Shown: positions 1 through 7,244 of the stretch, piece by piece
Layout of the letters: each line of letters begins with the position of its first letter
How positions within the stretch are numbered: the stretch's first letter is position 1
From: a bacterium
GTDB taxonomy: Bacteria; JAUVQV01; DATDCY01
Length of the DNA: 14,278 nucleotides
Assembly (NCBI GenBank): GCA_036524115.1
Contig: DATDCY010000316.1
Coordinates: forward strand, 1 to 14,278
Direction: 5' to 3'
Notes under the pieces: model-generated
Databases searched by the model: none
Told to the model about the DNA's origin: nothing
Seen by the model: the letters and a program-made list of their open reading frames with translations, nothing else
Translations under genes and position numbers: made by a program

Positions 1-703
1 GCTCGGCTTCCTCGGCTTCTACGCGCTCGCGGACTACTGGAAGTCGCGCAACGTCAAGGAGACCGCCGGCGGCCACGGCGCGCACGGCGGCCCGACCGGG
101 ACGACCGGGCTCGCGGTCAAGCTCCAGAAGATCAACATCCCGCCGATGATCACCTTCGACGAGGACTTTGGGGGCCGTCGCATCTCGTGGCTCTGGGTCG
201 CGATCGGCGGCATGGTCGTCGGCGCGCTGGCCGCGATCATGGGCGTCGGCGGCGGGTTCGTGACCTTCCCGATGTTCGTCTACGTCTTCGGCGTCTCGAC
301 GGCGACCACCGTCGGCACCGACATCCTGCAGATCATCTTCACCGCCGGACTGGCCTCGATCGCCCAGTACGCGATCTACGGCTACGTCTTCTACACGCTG
401 GCCATGGGCATGCTCCTGGGCTCGCTGATCGGCATCCAGGTCGGCGCGCTGACCACGAAGGTCGTCAAGGGGATCCACATCCGCGCCTTCTACGCGGTCT
501 CGATCATCGCCGGCTTCATCAACCGCGTCACGACGCTGCCGAAGAAGTTCACCGAGCTGGAGGTCATCAAGTTCTCGAAGGGCTTCAACAACGGCATCGA
601 GACCGTGGGCAACGTGATCTTCTGGATCGTCGTCGGCTTCTTCGGCTTCTGGATCATCAGCAAGTTCGTGACCAACATCAAGACGCTGCGGGAGGAGGGC
701 TGA
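1..703 (+). CDS. TauE/SafE (TSUP) family membrane permease, 5'-truncated
   Basis: The reading frame is open from base 2 to the TGA at 701-703, so the start lies outside the window; 233 residues are visible. The visible part begins with the end of a membrane helix and a Gly/His-rich loop. A second half follows with the motif GVGGGFVTFP (bases 243-272), the hallmark glycine-rich stretch of the TSUP family, and several hydrophobic helices, the last close to the C-terminus. Family members move sulfite, sulfonates or other organic or sulfur anions across the inner membrane. The substrate here cannot be read from sequence. The next gene starts 3 bases after the stop and its ribosome site GGAGGAGG lies inside this gene's last codons, so the two are translationally linked. 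The family call is secure; the substrate is unknown. Confidence 0.85.
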   Translation, partial: LGFLGFYALADYWKSRNVKETAGGHGAHGGPTGTTGLAVKLQKINIPPMITFDEDFGGRRISWLWVAIGGMVVGALAAIMGVGGGFVTFPMFVYVFGVSTATTVGTDILQIIFTAGLASIAQYAIYGYVFYTLAMGMLLGSLIGIQVGALTTKVVKGIHIRAFYAVSIIAGFINRVTTLPKKFTELEVIKFSKGFNNGIETVGNVIFWIVVGFFGFWIISKFVTNIKTLREEG

Positions 704-706
704 GCC

Positions 707-1438
707 ATGGCCAAGACCAACAGCAAGTCCATCGGCGTCGGGGTCGTGCTGGCGATCTCCTTCTTCGCCGTGCTGGCCCTGATCTTCATGCCGGTCTTCG
801 GCGCAGGCAGGGACGGCAAGCCCCTGAACGGCCTGGACTACGCCGACGACCTGTTCAACAAGCTCTCGAAGGGCTCCTCGTACTTCATCCCCAAGCTGCA
901 GAAGAACGTCCAGGGCTGGGCGGGCAAGCCCTTCGATGCGGCGGTGACGCTCGACAAGCCTGAAACGGCGGCGCTGGCCGCGACGCTCTTCACGACGGCG
1001 GGCGCGACCGCCGGCGCCGACGGGGCCAGGCTGTCGGTCAAGGGCGACCTCGGCGCGGTGCTCGCGGCGGTGCTCGTGGACGCCGACAACATGTACAAGA
1101 ACGACGGGGCGGCGGTCTCGGGCCGCTACGGCGGCGCCAAGGAGAAGGCCGCGCTCAAGACCTGGTGGCAGGCCTTCTCGGCGATCGACAAGGAGTTCAA
1201 GAAGACCGGCAAGATCGAGGAGTCGAACGCGATCTCCGAGGTCTTGAAGAAGGGTGTCGAGACCGCGTACAACTATTACGGGATCCCGGCGGAGAAGGTG
1301 GCCGACAAGGCGGTGCTGATGACGGCGGTGCTCGTCTTCTATCTTGTCTACACGCTCTGGTGGGGCTTCGCGATCTTCTACATCTTCGACGGGATCGGCC
1401 TGACGATGACGAAGGCCAAGGTCAAGAAGGAGGCCTAG
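707..1438 (+). CDS. unknown two-helix membrane protein linked to TSUP permease
   Basis: This 243-residue protein is not one I can name. It has one N-terminal membrane helix (about residues 8-30), a soluble domain of about 170 residues rich in Ala, Lys and Gly, and a second long aromatic-rich helix (about 202-227, with a YTLWWGFAIFYIF stretch) followed by a short basic tail. There are no cysteines and no recognisable catalytic motif. With one helix at each end, the middle domain is probably held on one face of the membrane, most likely the periplasmic side given the basic tail. It follows the TSUP permease after 3 bases and precedes the universal stress gene by 7, so it is probably a partner or accessory subunit of the permease. 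That role is inferred from position only. Confidence 0.8.
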   Translation: MAKTNSKSIGVGVVLAISFFAVLALIFMPVFGAGRDGKPLNGLDYADDLFNKLSKGSSYFIPKLQKNVQGWAGKPFDAAVTLDKPETAALAATLFTTAGATAGADGARLSVKGDLGAVLAAVLVDADNMYKNDGAAVSGRYGGAKEKAALKTWWQAFSAIDKEFKKTGKIEESNAISEVLKKGVETAYNYYGIPAEKVADKAVLMTAVLVFYLVYTLWWGFAIFYIFDGIGLTMTKAKVKKEA

Positions 1439-1445
1439 GAAAGAC

Positions 1446-1883
1446 ATGAAGATACTCGTTCCCGTCGACGGGTCCAAGCACGCCGAAGAGGCGCTGTACA
1501 CCGCGATCGACCTGCTCAAGAGCAAGGGCGGCGAGCTGTTCGTCCTGACGGTCGTCCCGAGCTTCGAGTCGTTCGACCTGGAGCTCTCGCTCTCGGGGCG
1601 GGAGCACCTGAAGCAGGACTTCGAGGCCAAGGGCACCAAGGTGGTGAACCGCTCCTGCGACATCGCCACCGGCGAGGGCGTCAAGGTCCACTGCAAGGCC
1701 GAGGTCTCCGCGACCAACATCCCCGACGCGATCATCGGCTTCGCGGAGAAGGAAAAGGTCGACCTCGTGGTGATCGGCAGCCGCGGCCTCTCGCCGGCGT
1801 CGCGCTTCCGGATGGGCTCCGTGGCCTCGAAGGTCGTGCGCCACGCACCCTGTTCTGTCTACGTGGTGAAGGCGAAGGCCTGA
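1446..1883 (+). CDS. universal stress protein, UspA family, ATP-binding type
   Basis: At 145 residues this is a single-domain Usp protein of normal length. It opens with the typical beta strand and Asp (MKILVPVDGS), and near the C-terminus carries the ATP-binding signature G-x2-G-x9-G-S at residues 111-125 (Gly111, Gly114, Gly124, Ser125), followed by the usual VVRHAPCSVYVV strand. Such proteins are cytoplasmic dimers that bind ATP and modulate stress responses or the activity of neighbouring transporters. The start ATG lies 7 bases after the upstream stop, with AGGAAAG (1437-1443) as ribosome site. It is the last gene of the three-gene plus-strand set, so it may tune the permease, but that link is inference. 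Confidence 0.93.
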   Translation: MKILVPVDGSKHAEEALYTAIDLLKSKGGELFVLTVVPSFESFDLELSLSGREHLKQDFEAKGTKVVNRSCDIATGEGVKVHCKAEVSATNIPDAIIGFAEKEKVDLVVIGSRGLSPASRFRMGSVASKVVRHAPCSVYVVKAKA

Positions 1884-1889
1884 TCCCGC

Positions 1890-1910
1890 GGCGGGGGCGC
1901 CGCCCCCGCC
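1890..1910 (+). terminator. GC hairpin just after the Usp stop codon
   Basis: Nine paired bases (1890-1898 with 1902-1910, all G/C) flank a 3-base loop, starting 6 bases after the stop codon. There is no run of T after it, so it does not look like a standard intrinsic terminator by itself. It may protect the 3' end or act together with the larger hairpin that follows. Confidence 0.4.
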
Positions 1911-1924
1911 GTCGTCGCGCTGTG

Positions 1925-1969
1925 CGGCCCCGGTGCCCTTCCGACGTGGTCGGGGAGGCGCCGGGGCCG
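1925..1969 (+). terminator. long hairpin between convergent genes
   Basis: The 45 bases fold back on themselves: 1925-1945 pairs with 1949-1969 around the loop GTG (1946-1948). Of 21 positions, 17 are Watson-Crick, 3 are G-T wobbles that pair only in the plus-strand RNA, and one (1938/1956) is a mismatch. The outer 9 bp (CGGCCCCGG with CCGGGGCCG) are perfect. It lies between the Usp gene and the 3' end of the minus-strand kinase, which stops 8 bases away, so it could end transcription from both sides. No T-tract follows, so Rho-independent action is uncertain; RNA 3'-end protection is an alternative. Confidence 0.55.
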
Positions 1970-1976
1970 AGCGCCG

Positions 1977-4634
1977 TCAGGCCAGCAGCCTGGCGAGCTC
2001 TTCGCGCAGCGCCGCCGCCGTGTACGGCTTGTGCAGACACGCCGCGAAGCCGTGCCGCCGGTACTCCGCGATCGCGTCGCTGCCGGCGTAGCCGCTGGAG
2101 ACGATGGCCCGCACGCCCGGGTCCATCTCCAGCAGCGCGCGCACGGTCTCCAATCCCCCCATGCCGCCCCGTATCGTCAGGTCGAGGATGACGATGTCGT
2201 AGGGCCGGCCGGCTTCCCGCTCCGCGCGGTAGCGCTCGAGCACCTGCTCGCCGCAGGCCACGGCGTCGGCTGCGTGGCCCAGCGCCCCAAGCAACTCCAC
2301 GGCGACCTGGCGGACCACGTCCTCGTCGTCCATGAAGAGGATGCGGCCGCGGCGCCCCCCGCCGGCGGGGGCGGCGGTGATCTCCGCGGCGACGGGCGCC
2401 CGGGACGCCGGCAGCAGGATGGTGAACGTCGAGCCCTTGCCGGGCGCCGACACCACGCCGATTGTCCCCCCGTGGTTGCGGACGATGGCGTGGGAGGTGG
2501 CCAGGCCCAGCCCGCTGCCGCCCTCCTTCGTGGTGAAGTACGGGTCGAAGACCCTCGGGAGGTCGCCTTCCGCGATGCCGACGCCGCTGTCCCGGATGGT
2601 GATCTCGACCGCAGCCGCCGGCGCCATGCCCGGCGGGAGGGGCGCCGCCGGAAGGTTGCGCGCCCCGATCTCCACCGTCCCCCCGTGGGGCATGGCCTGG
2701 TCGGCGTTCAGGACGATGTTCTGGATCACCTGGGCCAGCTGTCCGGCGTCGGCCTCGACGTTCCACAGATCGGGCGCGGCCGCGATCCGGCAGGTCGTGC
2801 GCGCCCCGCTCAGCGAGAAGGTGGCGGCGCTCTCGAGGAGCGGTGCGAGCGCCAGGACCTTCTTCACCGGCCTGCCGCCCTTGGAGAAGGTCAGGAGCTG
2901 GTTCGTGAGGTTCACCGCCTGGTGCAGCGCCTGCTCCGCCTTCGCGAGCATGGCGAGGGAGCGCTCGCGGTCGTCTGCGGCCAGCCGCGCCACCGAGATG
3001 TAGCCGAACACGCCCTGCAGGAGGTTGTTGAAGTCGTGCGCGATGCCGCCGGCGAGCGTGCCCACGGACTCGAGCTTCTGGCTCTTGAGGCGCTCGGCCT
3101 CGAGGAGGCGCCGCTCGGTGATGTCCGTGAAGAAACCCACGAGGGTGGCGCGGCCCTCGAGCTCCACCCGCACCGTGCTGATCGCCACGCGCACGGGAGA
3201 GCCGTCACGCCGCCTGAAGGTCCGTTCGCTGGTCCGCGTCCGGCCGTCGACGTGGGCCCGGAAGCGGGCGACGGACTCGTCGGCCTCCTCGGGCGCGACC
3301 AGCTCCGGGACGGTGAGCGCCAGCAGTTCCTGCTCGGGGTACCCGAGCATGCGGCAGATCTGCGGATTGGCGTAGCGGATCGCGCGGCCGTCGACGTCGG
3401 CGGCGAGGATGCCCACCGAGGCACCCTCGATGATGGCGCGGAACCGCGCCTCCGAGTACCGGAGGGCCTCGGCCGTCCGCCTGCGCTCCGTGACGTCGAG
3501 GATCACGGCCTGGGACCGCACGACGCCTCCCTCCGCGTCGCGCTCGCCCGTCGCGGAAAGCATGACCTCGACGATCCCGCCGTCCTTCCTGATGAACTGG
3601 TAGGGTACGTCCCTGGCGAAGCCGTCCCGGAAGAAGGCGGGCAGGACGACCTCCTCCGCGTACCGGCGCGAGGCGGGCGTGTAGAAGTCGGTCACCTTCC
3701 TGCCGATGACCTCGGCGCGCTCGTACCCGAGCGTCCGGAGCCAGTGGTCGTTGACCTCCACGAGCCGGGCGTCGCGGTCGATCGAGTGCAGCAGCACCGG
3801 CGTCTCGTTGTAGAGGCGCCGGTACTTGGCCTCGCTCTCCCGCAGCGCCGCCTCGGTCCGCCTGACCTCGGTCACGTCCCGCCCGGTGCACTGGTACTCG
3901 ACGAGGCTTCCTTCGGCGTCGAAGATCGCGTGGTGGGTCCACTGGTGCCAGGTCACCCGGCCGTCCGGCAGGACGATGCGCGCCTCGGCGATCATGGAGG
4001 GGTGCTCCCGGTCGAGGGCCGCGACGTCCCTGATGAGCGCCTCGCGGTCGTCGGGGTGGATGAAGGGGTGGTAGCAGGTGCCGATCAGCTGCTCGCGGGT
4101 CATGCCCGCATAGCGGCAGAGCGTGTCGTTGACGAAGGTGAGGATGCCGCCGGGAGCATACCGCACCACAAACTCGGCCTGGGTGTCGACGATGGCCCGA
4201 TAGCGGCTCTCGCTGGCCTGAAGCCGCTCCTGCGCCTCCTTCTGCGCGGTGATGTCGGCGATGACGCCGATCAGGCCGATGTCGGCGCCGCGCGCATCGT
4301 GGAACCGCCGGCCGGAAAGGTGTCCCCAGAACGACGAGCCGTCGCGCCGCCAGTAGCGGCGATCGACGTCGACCGACTCGATCTCGCTCGCCAGCAGGGC
4401 GAGCATGGTGCGCCGGCCGGTCTCACGCTCCGAGGGGTGCACGAGGTCGACGTACTCGCAGCCGACCATCTCCGCGAGAGGACGCAGGAACATCTCCGCC
4501 ATGCGCCGGTTGGCGTGCGTGATCCTGCCGGCCTTGTCGACGAGGAAGATCCCGACGCTGGCCGTGTCCAGGATCTGCCGCAGCAGACTGCTCCGGTCTT
4601 CCTGTCGCTGCTCGCCCCGGCGCTGATCGTCCAC
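1977..4634 (-). CDS. cytoplasmic hybrid histidine kinase, four PAS domains plus receiver
   Basis: From a GTG at 4634 the protein has 885 residues: PAS1 about 20-131, PAS2 146-258, PAS3 272-383, PAS4 398-507, dimerisation/phosphoacceptor domain 515-590, ATPase domain 625-743 and a receiver 763-883. The H-box is GGIAHDFNNLLQ with His533. The N-box (QNIVLNADQAM), G1 (DSGVGI) and G2 (GGSGLGLA) boxes are intact. The receiver has the acidic cluster MDDED, phospho-acceptor Asp818 and Lys869. No membrane helix or signal peptide is visible, so it should sense a cytoplasmic cue such as redox state or a ligand. The frame stays open up to 4889, but that would overlap the upstream gene; the GTG lies 50 bases after that gene's stop, though its ribosome site is weak. 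No separate response regulator is next to it. A link to arsenic is only positional. Confidence 0.9.
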   Translation of the reverse strand: MDDQRRGEQRQEDRSSLLRQILDTASVGIFLVDKAGRITHANRRMAEMFLRPLAEMVGCEYVDLVHPSERETGRRTMLALLASEIESVDVDRRYWRRDGSSFWGHLSGRRFHDARGADIGLIGVIADITAQKEAQERLQASESRYRAIVDTQAEFVVRYAPGGILTFVNDTLCRYAGMTREQLIGTCYHPFIHPDDREALIRDVAALDREHPSMIAEARIVLPDGRVTWHQWTHHAIFDAEGSLVEYQCTGRDVTEVRRTEAALRESEAKYRRLYNETPVLLHSIDRDARLVEVNDHWLRTLGYERAEVIGRKVTDFYTPASRRYAEEVVLPAFFRDGFARDVPYQFIRKDGGIVEVMLSATGERDAEGGVVRSQAVILDVTERRRTAEALRYSEARFRAIIEGASVGILAADVDGRAIRYANPQICRMLGYPEQELLALTVPELVAPEEADESVARFRAHVDGRTRTSERTFRRRDGSPVRVAISTVRVELEGRATLVGFFTDITERRLLEAERLKSQKLESVGTLAGGIAHDFNNLLQGVFGYISVARLAADDRERSLAMLAKAEQALHQAVNLTNQLLTFSKGGRPVKKVLALAPLLESAATFSLSGARTTCRIAAAPDLWNVEADAGQLAQVIQNIVLNADQAMPHGGTVEIGARNLPAAPLPPGMAPAAAVEITIRDSGVGIAEGDLPRVFDPYFTTKEGGSGLGLATSHAIVRNHGGTIGVVSAPGKGSTFTILLPASRAPVAAEITAAPAGGGRRGRILFMDDEDVVRQVAVELLGALGHAADAVACGEQVLERYRAEREAGRPYDIVILDLTIRGGMGGLETVRALLEMDPGVRAIVSSGYAGSDAIAEYRRHGFAACLHKPYTAAALREELARLLA

Positions 4635-4684
4635 GGCAGGGTACTCTAGCGCATCCGGCGCGGGTGGCGAAGTGCCCCGGATGC

Positions 4685-4939
4685 CTAGCGCCGCGCGCGG
4701 AGAATGGCCGCCTGCAGCTCCTCGAAGGTGATCGTGTCCTGCTGCACGAGCAGCGTGCCGTCGAGGGCGACCGAGGCGACCGGAGGGTCGACGCCGGGGC
4801 GGTAGTCCGCAGAGGTGTCCTTGACGATGACCAGCTCGACGCCGAAGGCGTCCCGCGCGTGGGCGGCCGCCGCGAAGTTCGCCTGGCACTTGCGTCCCAT
4901 CGGCTCGTTGACGTAGAGCGTGACGACCGGCTTCCTCAC
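4685..4939 (-). CDS. small thioredoxin-like protein with a single cysteine
   Basis: This 84-residue protein has the pattern of a minimal thioredoxin fold: a first strand (KPVVTLYV), a helix carrying the motif MGRKCQANF, a second strand (VELVIVKD), a PPVASVALDG segment where thioredoxins have the cis-proline strand, and a final helix. Only one cysteine (Cys18) is present, so it cannot form the usual internal disulfide; it could bind a metalloid or form mixed disulfides. I chose the GTG at 4939 because GGGAGG (4945-4950) lies 5 bases upstream; an ATG 13 codons later would delete the first strand. It follows arsA by 83 bases on the same strand and is probably co-transcribed. The fold assignment is by pattern only. 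Confidence 0.75.
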   Translation of the reverse strand: MRKPVVTLYVNEPMGRKCQANFAAAAHARDAFGVELVIVKDTSADYRPGVDPPVASVALDGTLLVQQDTITFEELQAAILRARR

Positions 4940-4963
4940 CCGCGCCTCCCTCTTCCCCGGGGG

Positions 4964-4984
4964 GCGATTATCGCACGCGTGCGA
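4964..4984 (-). repeat. 14-bp palindrome between arsA and the small thioredoxin-like gene
   Basis: TCGCACGCGTGCGA (4971-4984) is a perfect palindrome, overlapped on its left by a second short hairpin, GCGA-TTA-TCGC (4964-4974). The two are mutually exclusive as RNA structures. They sit in the only sizeable gap (83 bases) within the minus-strand run after arsD. They may be an RNA processing or attenuation site, or chance in GC-rich DNA. Confidence 0.35.
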
Positions 4985-5022
4985 GGCTGCGAGTCGGCGG
5001 TGCCTGTTGCGGGATCCACAGC

Positions 5023-6846
5023 TCAGGCCGACGTGAGACCCGAGGGAAGCGCAGCCGTCGCACGGCGAAGCAGGTCCAGCCCCCTGATCTCCTCGGCCAT
5101 CAACGGGAAACGGAGCACCGGCAGCGCGAACCTGTCGTCGATATCCTTCAGGTACTTCAGCTGCATCCGCCGCCGGTTGCGAAAGAAGGCGTTTCCGCAC
5201 GCCGCCTCGGGCAACAGGAGATTCGCGACGATGAACTGCGTGTGAATCCCCGCGCGCCTCAGGTCGAGCATGGCGCGCCAGGATTCCATGATTGGCGTGG
5301 ATTCGGGGTACAGAACCAGGCTGAAGACCGCCCGCGCCGGGTCGCGCAGCAGCGCGATGATCTGACGGAAGCGGTTGCCGGTCTCCTGCTTCACCGCCGC
5401 GTTCTCGGCGGATGAGACCATCATCTCCACCTGCCGCGCGTAATCGAATGGCAGGTCCAGGAGGCGCAGCGTGTGGCCGGTGGGGGCCGTGTCGAAGACC
5501 ACCACGTCGTAGTCGCGCCCCTCGATGAACCGGACGAACCTGTCGAAGGCCGCCATCTCCACGGTGCAGGGGGAGTTGAGCTCCTCTTCCATCGCGGCGA
5601 GCATCTGCGCCGAGCAGGTGCCGCGGGATTCGCCCAGGACCCGCTCCCGGTATTCGGCGAACGCCTGCTGCTGGTCGATCATGACGGCGGAGAGATTCCC
5701 GGCGATCGGCGCCGGCTCGCTGCCGACGGGGACGCCGAAGACCTCCCCGAGGTGCGCCGCCGGGTCGGTCGTGACGATGAGGGTCTTGAAGCCCCGGTCC
5801 GCGAGGTGCATGGCGACGACGCAGGAGACCGTGGTCTTGCCCACGCCCCCCTTGCCCGTGAAGAAGATGGCGCGGGTCCCCTCGCCGGGAACGGGAAGCA
5901 GGAGGCGGTCGAGGTCCGGCGGCGCCGGGGGGGACGGTTCCGGCTCGCAGCCGGGCGGGCCGGGCGCGGTGGCTGGAAGAATGCCATCGTAGAGCTCCGC
6001 CGCGACCGAGGCGAGCGCGGAAATTCCCTTCACCTCGCCGTCGCGCAGGAGCATCCGCCTGATCGGCGTCCCGAGCGCTGCCGCGGCGTCCGCGATGACT
6101 CGCTGCTGCGCCTCGAACTTCCCCGCGAAGAACCTCGCGTCGCAGGCCTCCCGGGGCAGGATGCCGTTGATGACCGTGAGGCCGGAGGTTATCCCGATCG
6201 TCCGGAGTTCCTTCCTGGCGCGCAGCGTCTCGTAGAGCGACAGCGACTCGGGGCGCATGACGAAGACGAACGTGGTCCGCTCCGGGTCCCGCAGCAGCGC
6301 CGTGGCCCGGTCGTACTTCTCCTTGGAGTCCTGGATCGTCTGGACCGGCCCGAGGCACGTCTGCCCGCTGCCCCTGGCGGACTCCTCGATGTGTCGCGAC
6401 CAGTCCACGGGCAGCTCGAGCAGCCGGATCGTGTGGCCGGTGGGGGCGGTGTCGAAAACGATCACCTCGTATTCGGCGCCTTCCATGAAGTCGATGAACC
6501 GGTCGAACGACGCCATCTCCGTCGTGCAGGGGCCGCTCAAATTCTCTTCGAGGGACGCGATGACGTCCTCCGGCATCACGCCGCGGTAGGGGCCGATCAA
6601 GCGCTCCTTGTATTCGCGCGTCGCCGCGTCCGGGTCGATCTCCATCGCCCACAGGTTCGAGATCCCGTGGATCGGGACGATGCGGTGCCCGATCGCCTGT
6701 TCGAAGACGTCGGCCAGGTTCGAGGCGGGATCGGTGGTGACGATCAGGGTGCGCTCGCCCTTCTGCGCGCGGTGGATGGCGGTTGCCGCGGCCATCGTCG
6801 TCTTGCCGACGCCGCCCTTGCCGGAGAAGAAGAGATACCGGGTCAC
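5023..6846 (-). CDS. arsA: ArsA, arsenite-stimulated ATPase with two halves
   Basis: The 607-residue protein has two homologous ATPase halves, as in plasmid-borne ArsA of about 583 residues. Each has a deviant Walker A motif, GKGGVGKTT (residues 9-17 and 331-339), a switch region with TTDPA, and the ArsA signature FDTAPTGHT (131-139 and 451-459). A Pro-rich linker lies at about 293-320. Cys107 (SGPCTTEM) and Cys427 (NSPCTVEM) match the paired metalloid-site cysteines of the family; Cys164 may serve as the third ligand. ArsA hydrolyses ATP to energise arsenite export through a membrane partner and receives As(III) from ArsD. The start is a GTG 11 bases after the arsD stop; its ribosome site is weak, which suggests coupling to arsD. 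The frame stays open further upstream, but that stretch is the shadow of arsD. Confidence 0.96.
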   Translation of the reverse strand: MTRYLFFSGKGGVGKTTMAAATAIHRAQKGERTLIVTTDPASNLADVFEQAIGHRIVPIHGISNLWAMEIDPDAATREYKERLIGPYRGVMPEDVIASLEENLSGPCTTEMASFDRFIDFMEGAEYEVIVFDTAPTGHTIRLLELPVDWSRHIEESARGSGQTCLGPVQTIQDSKEKYDRATALLRDPERTTFVFVMRPESLSLYETLRARKELRTIGITSGLTVINGILPREACDARFFAGKFEAQQRVIADAAAALGTPIRRMLLRDGEVKGISALASVAAELYDGILPATAPGPPGCEPEPSPPAPPDLDRLLLPVPGEGTRAIFFTGKGGVGKTTVSCVVAMHLADRGFKTLIVTTDPAAHLGEVFGVPVGSEPAPIAGNLSAVMIDQQQAFAEYRERVLGESRGTCSAQMLAAMEEELNSPCTVEMAAFDRFVRFIEGRDYDVVVFDTAPTGHTLRLLDLPFDYARQVEMMVSSAENAAVKQETGNRFRQIIALLRDPARAVFSLVLYPESTPIMESWRAMLDLRRAGIHTQFIVANLLLPEAACGNAFFRNRRRMQLKYLKDIDDRFALPVLRFPLMAEEIRGLDLLRRATAALPSGLTSA

Positions 6847-6857
6847 GGCGGCGCCCG

Positions 6858-7193
6858 CTACGCCATGGGCAGGGCCACGGGCGGCGCCTGCGGTTCGATG
6901 CCGAGCGCCGTGCACAGCTCCTCGTAGGCAGGGTAGGAGCCGGTGCGGAAGACCTGGCCGTTCACCAGGGTCACCGGAAGAACCTTCTTGCCCTGCGCGT
7001 GGAGCAGGTCGGCGACCGCCTTGTTCTCCAGGAAGGCCTTCGTCTGCTGGGCGAGGCCGTAGCGGACGACTTCCACGCCCTGGCGCTGGAGCGTCATGAC
7101 GGCGTCGTTCATGCGGATGAGCGTCGGGTCCACCGCGGGGCCACAGATGCCGGTGGGGCAGCACATGGCGGGATCATAGATCTCGACTTTCAT
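6858..7193 (-). CDS. arsD: ArsD, arsenite metallochaperone
   Basis: At 111 residues this is a typical ArsD. The N-terminal MKVEIYDPAMCCPTGICGP holds Cys11, Cys12 and Cys17, the three ligands that bind As(III) or Sb(III) and pass it to ArsA. The thioredoxin-like core continues with LPVTLVNGQ near residue 72. The C-terminal vicinal cysteine pairs of the E. coli plasmid protein are absent, leaving only Cys94; those pairs are not needed for chaperone work. A strong ribosome site, AGGAGGTG (7201-7208), lies 7 bases before the ATG. arsA starts 11 bases after the stop, which fits direct hand-over between the two products in the cytoplasm. Confidence 0.96.
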   Translation of the reverse strand: MKVEIYDPAMCCPTGICGPAVDPTLIRMNDAVMTLQRQGVEVVRYGLAQQTKAFLENKAVADLLHAQGKKVLPVTLVNGQVFRTGSYPAYEELCTALGIEPQAPPVALPMA

Positions 7194-7244
7194 GGCCGGT
7201 CACCTCCTGCCGGGGATGCTGGGCGAGCCCCGTGACGACGGTGC

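Noticed and set aside
2031-4649. Open frame of 872 codons on the plus strand
   Set aside because: It is antisense to the hybrid kinase, whose minus-strand frame shows clear PAS, kinase and receiver motifs. Its product is low-complexity and rich in Arg, Gly and Asp, as expected for a shadow in GC-rich DNA.
4635-4889. Kinase start at the upstream ATG (4889), giving 970 residues
   Set aside because: The additional 85 residues are Arg/Gly-rich, without fold-like pattern, and overlap the thioredoxin-like gene, which has its own good ribosome site.
4685-6652. Open frame of 655 codons on the minus strand, and an antisense frame at 5473-6927
   Set aside because: The first is the arsA region read in another frame before joining the small thioredoxin-like gene; only its last 84 codons look real. 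The second is antisense to arsA. Both overlap strong ArsA motifs.
6846-7164. Longer ArsA starting at 7164 (713 codons)
   Set aside because: The additional N-terminal part overlaps arsD in another frame and has Arg/Pro-rich shadow composition; the GTG at 6846 places the first strand and P-loop at the usual distance.
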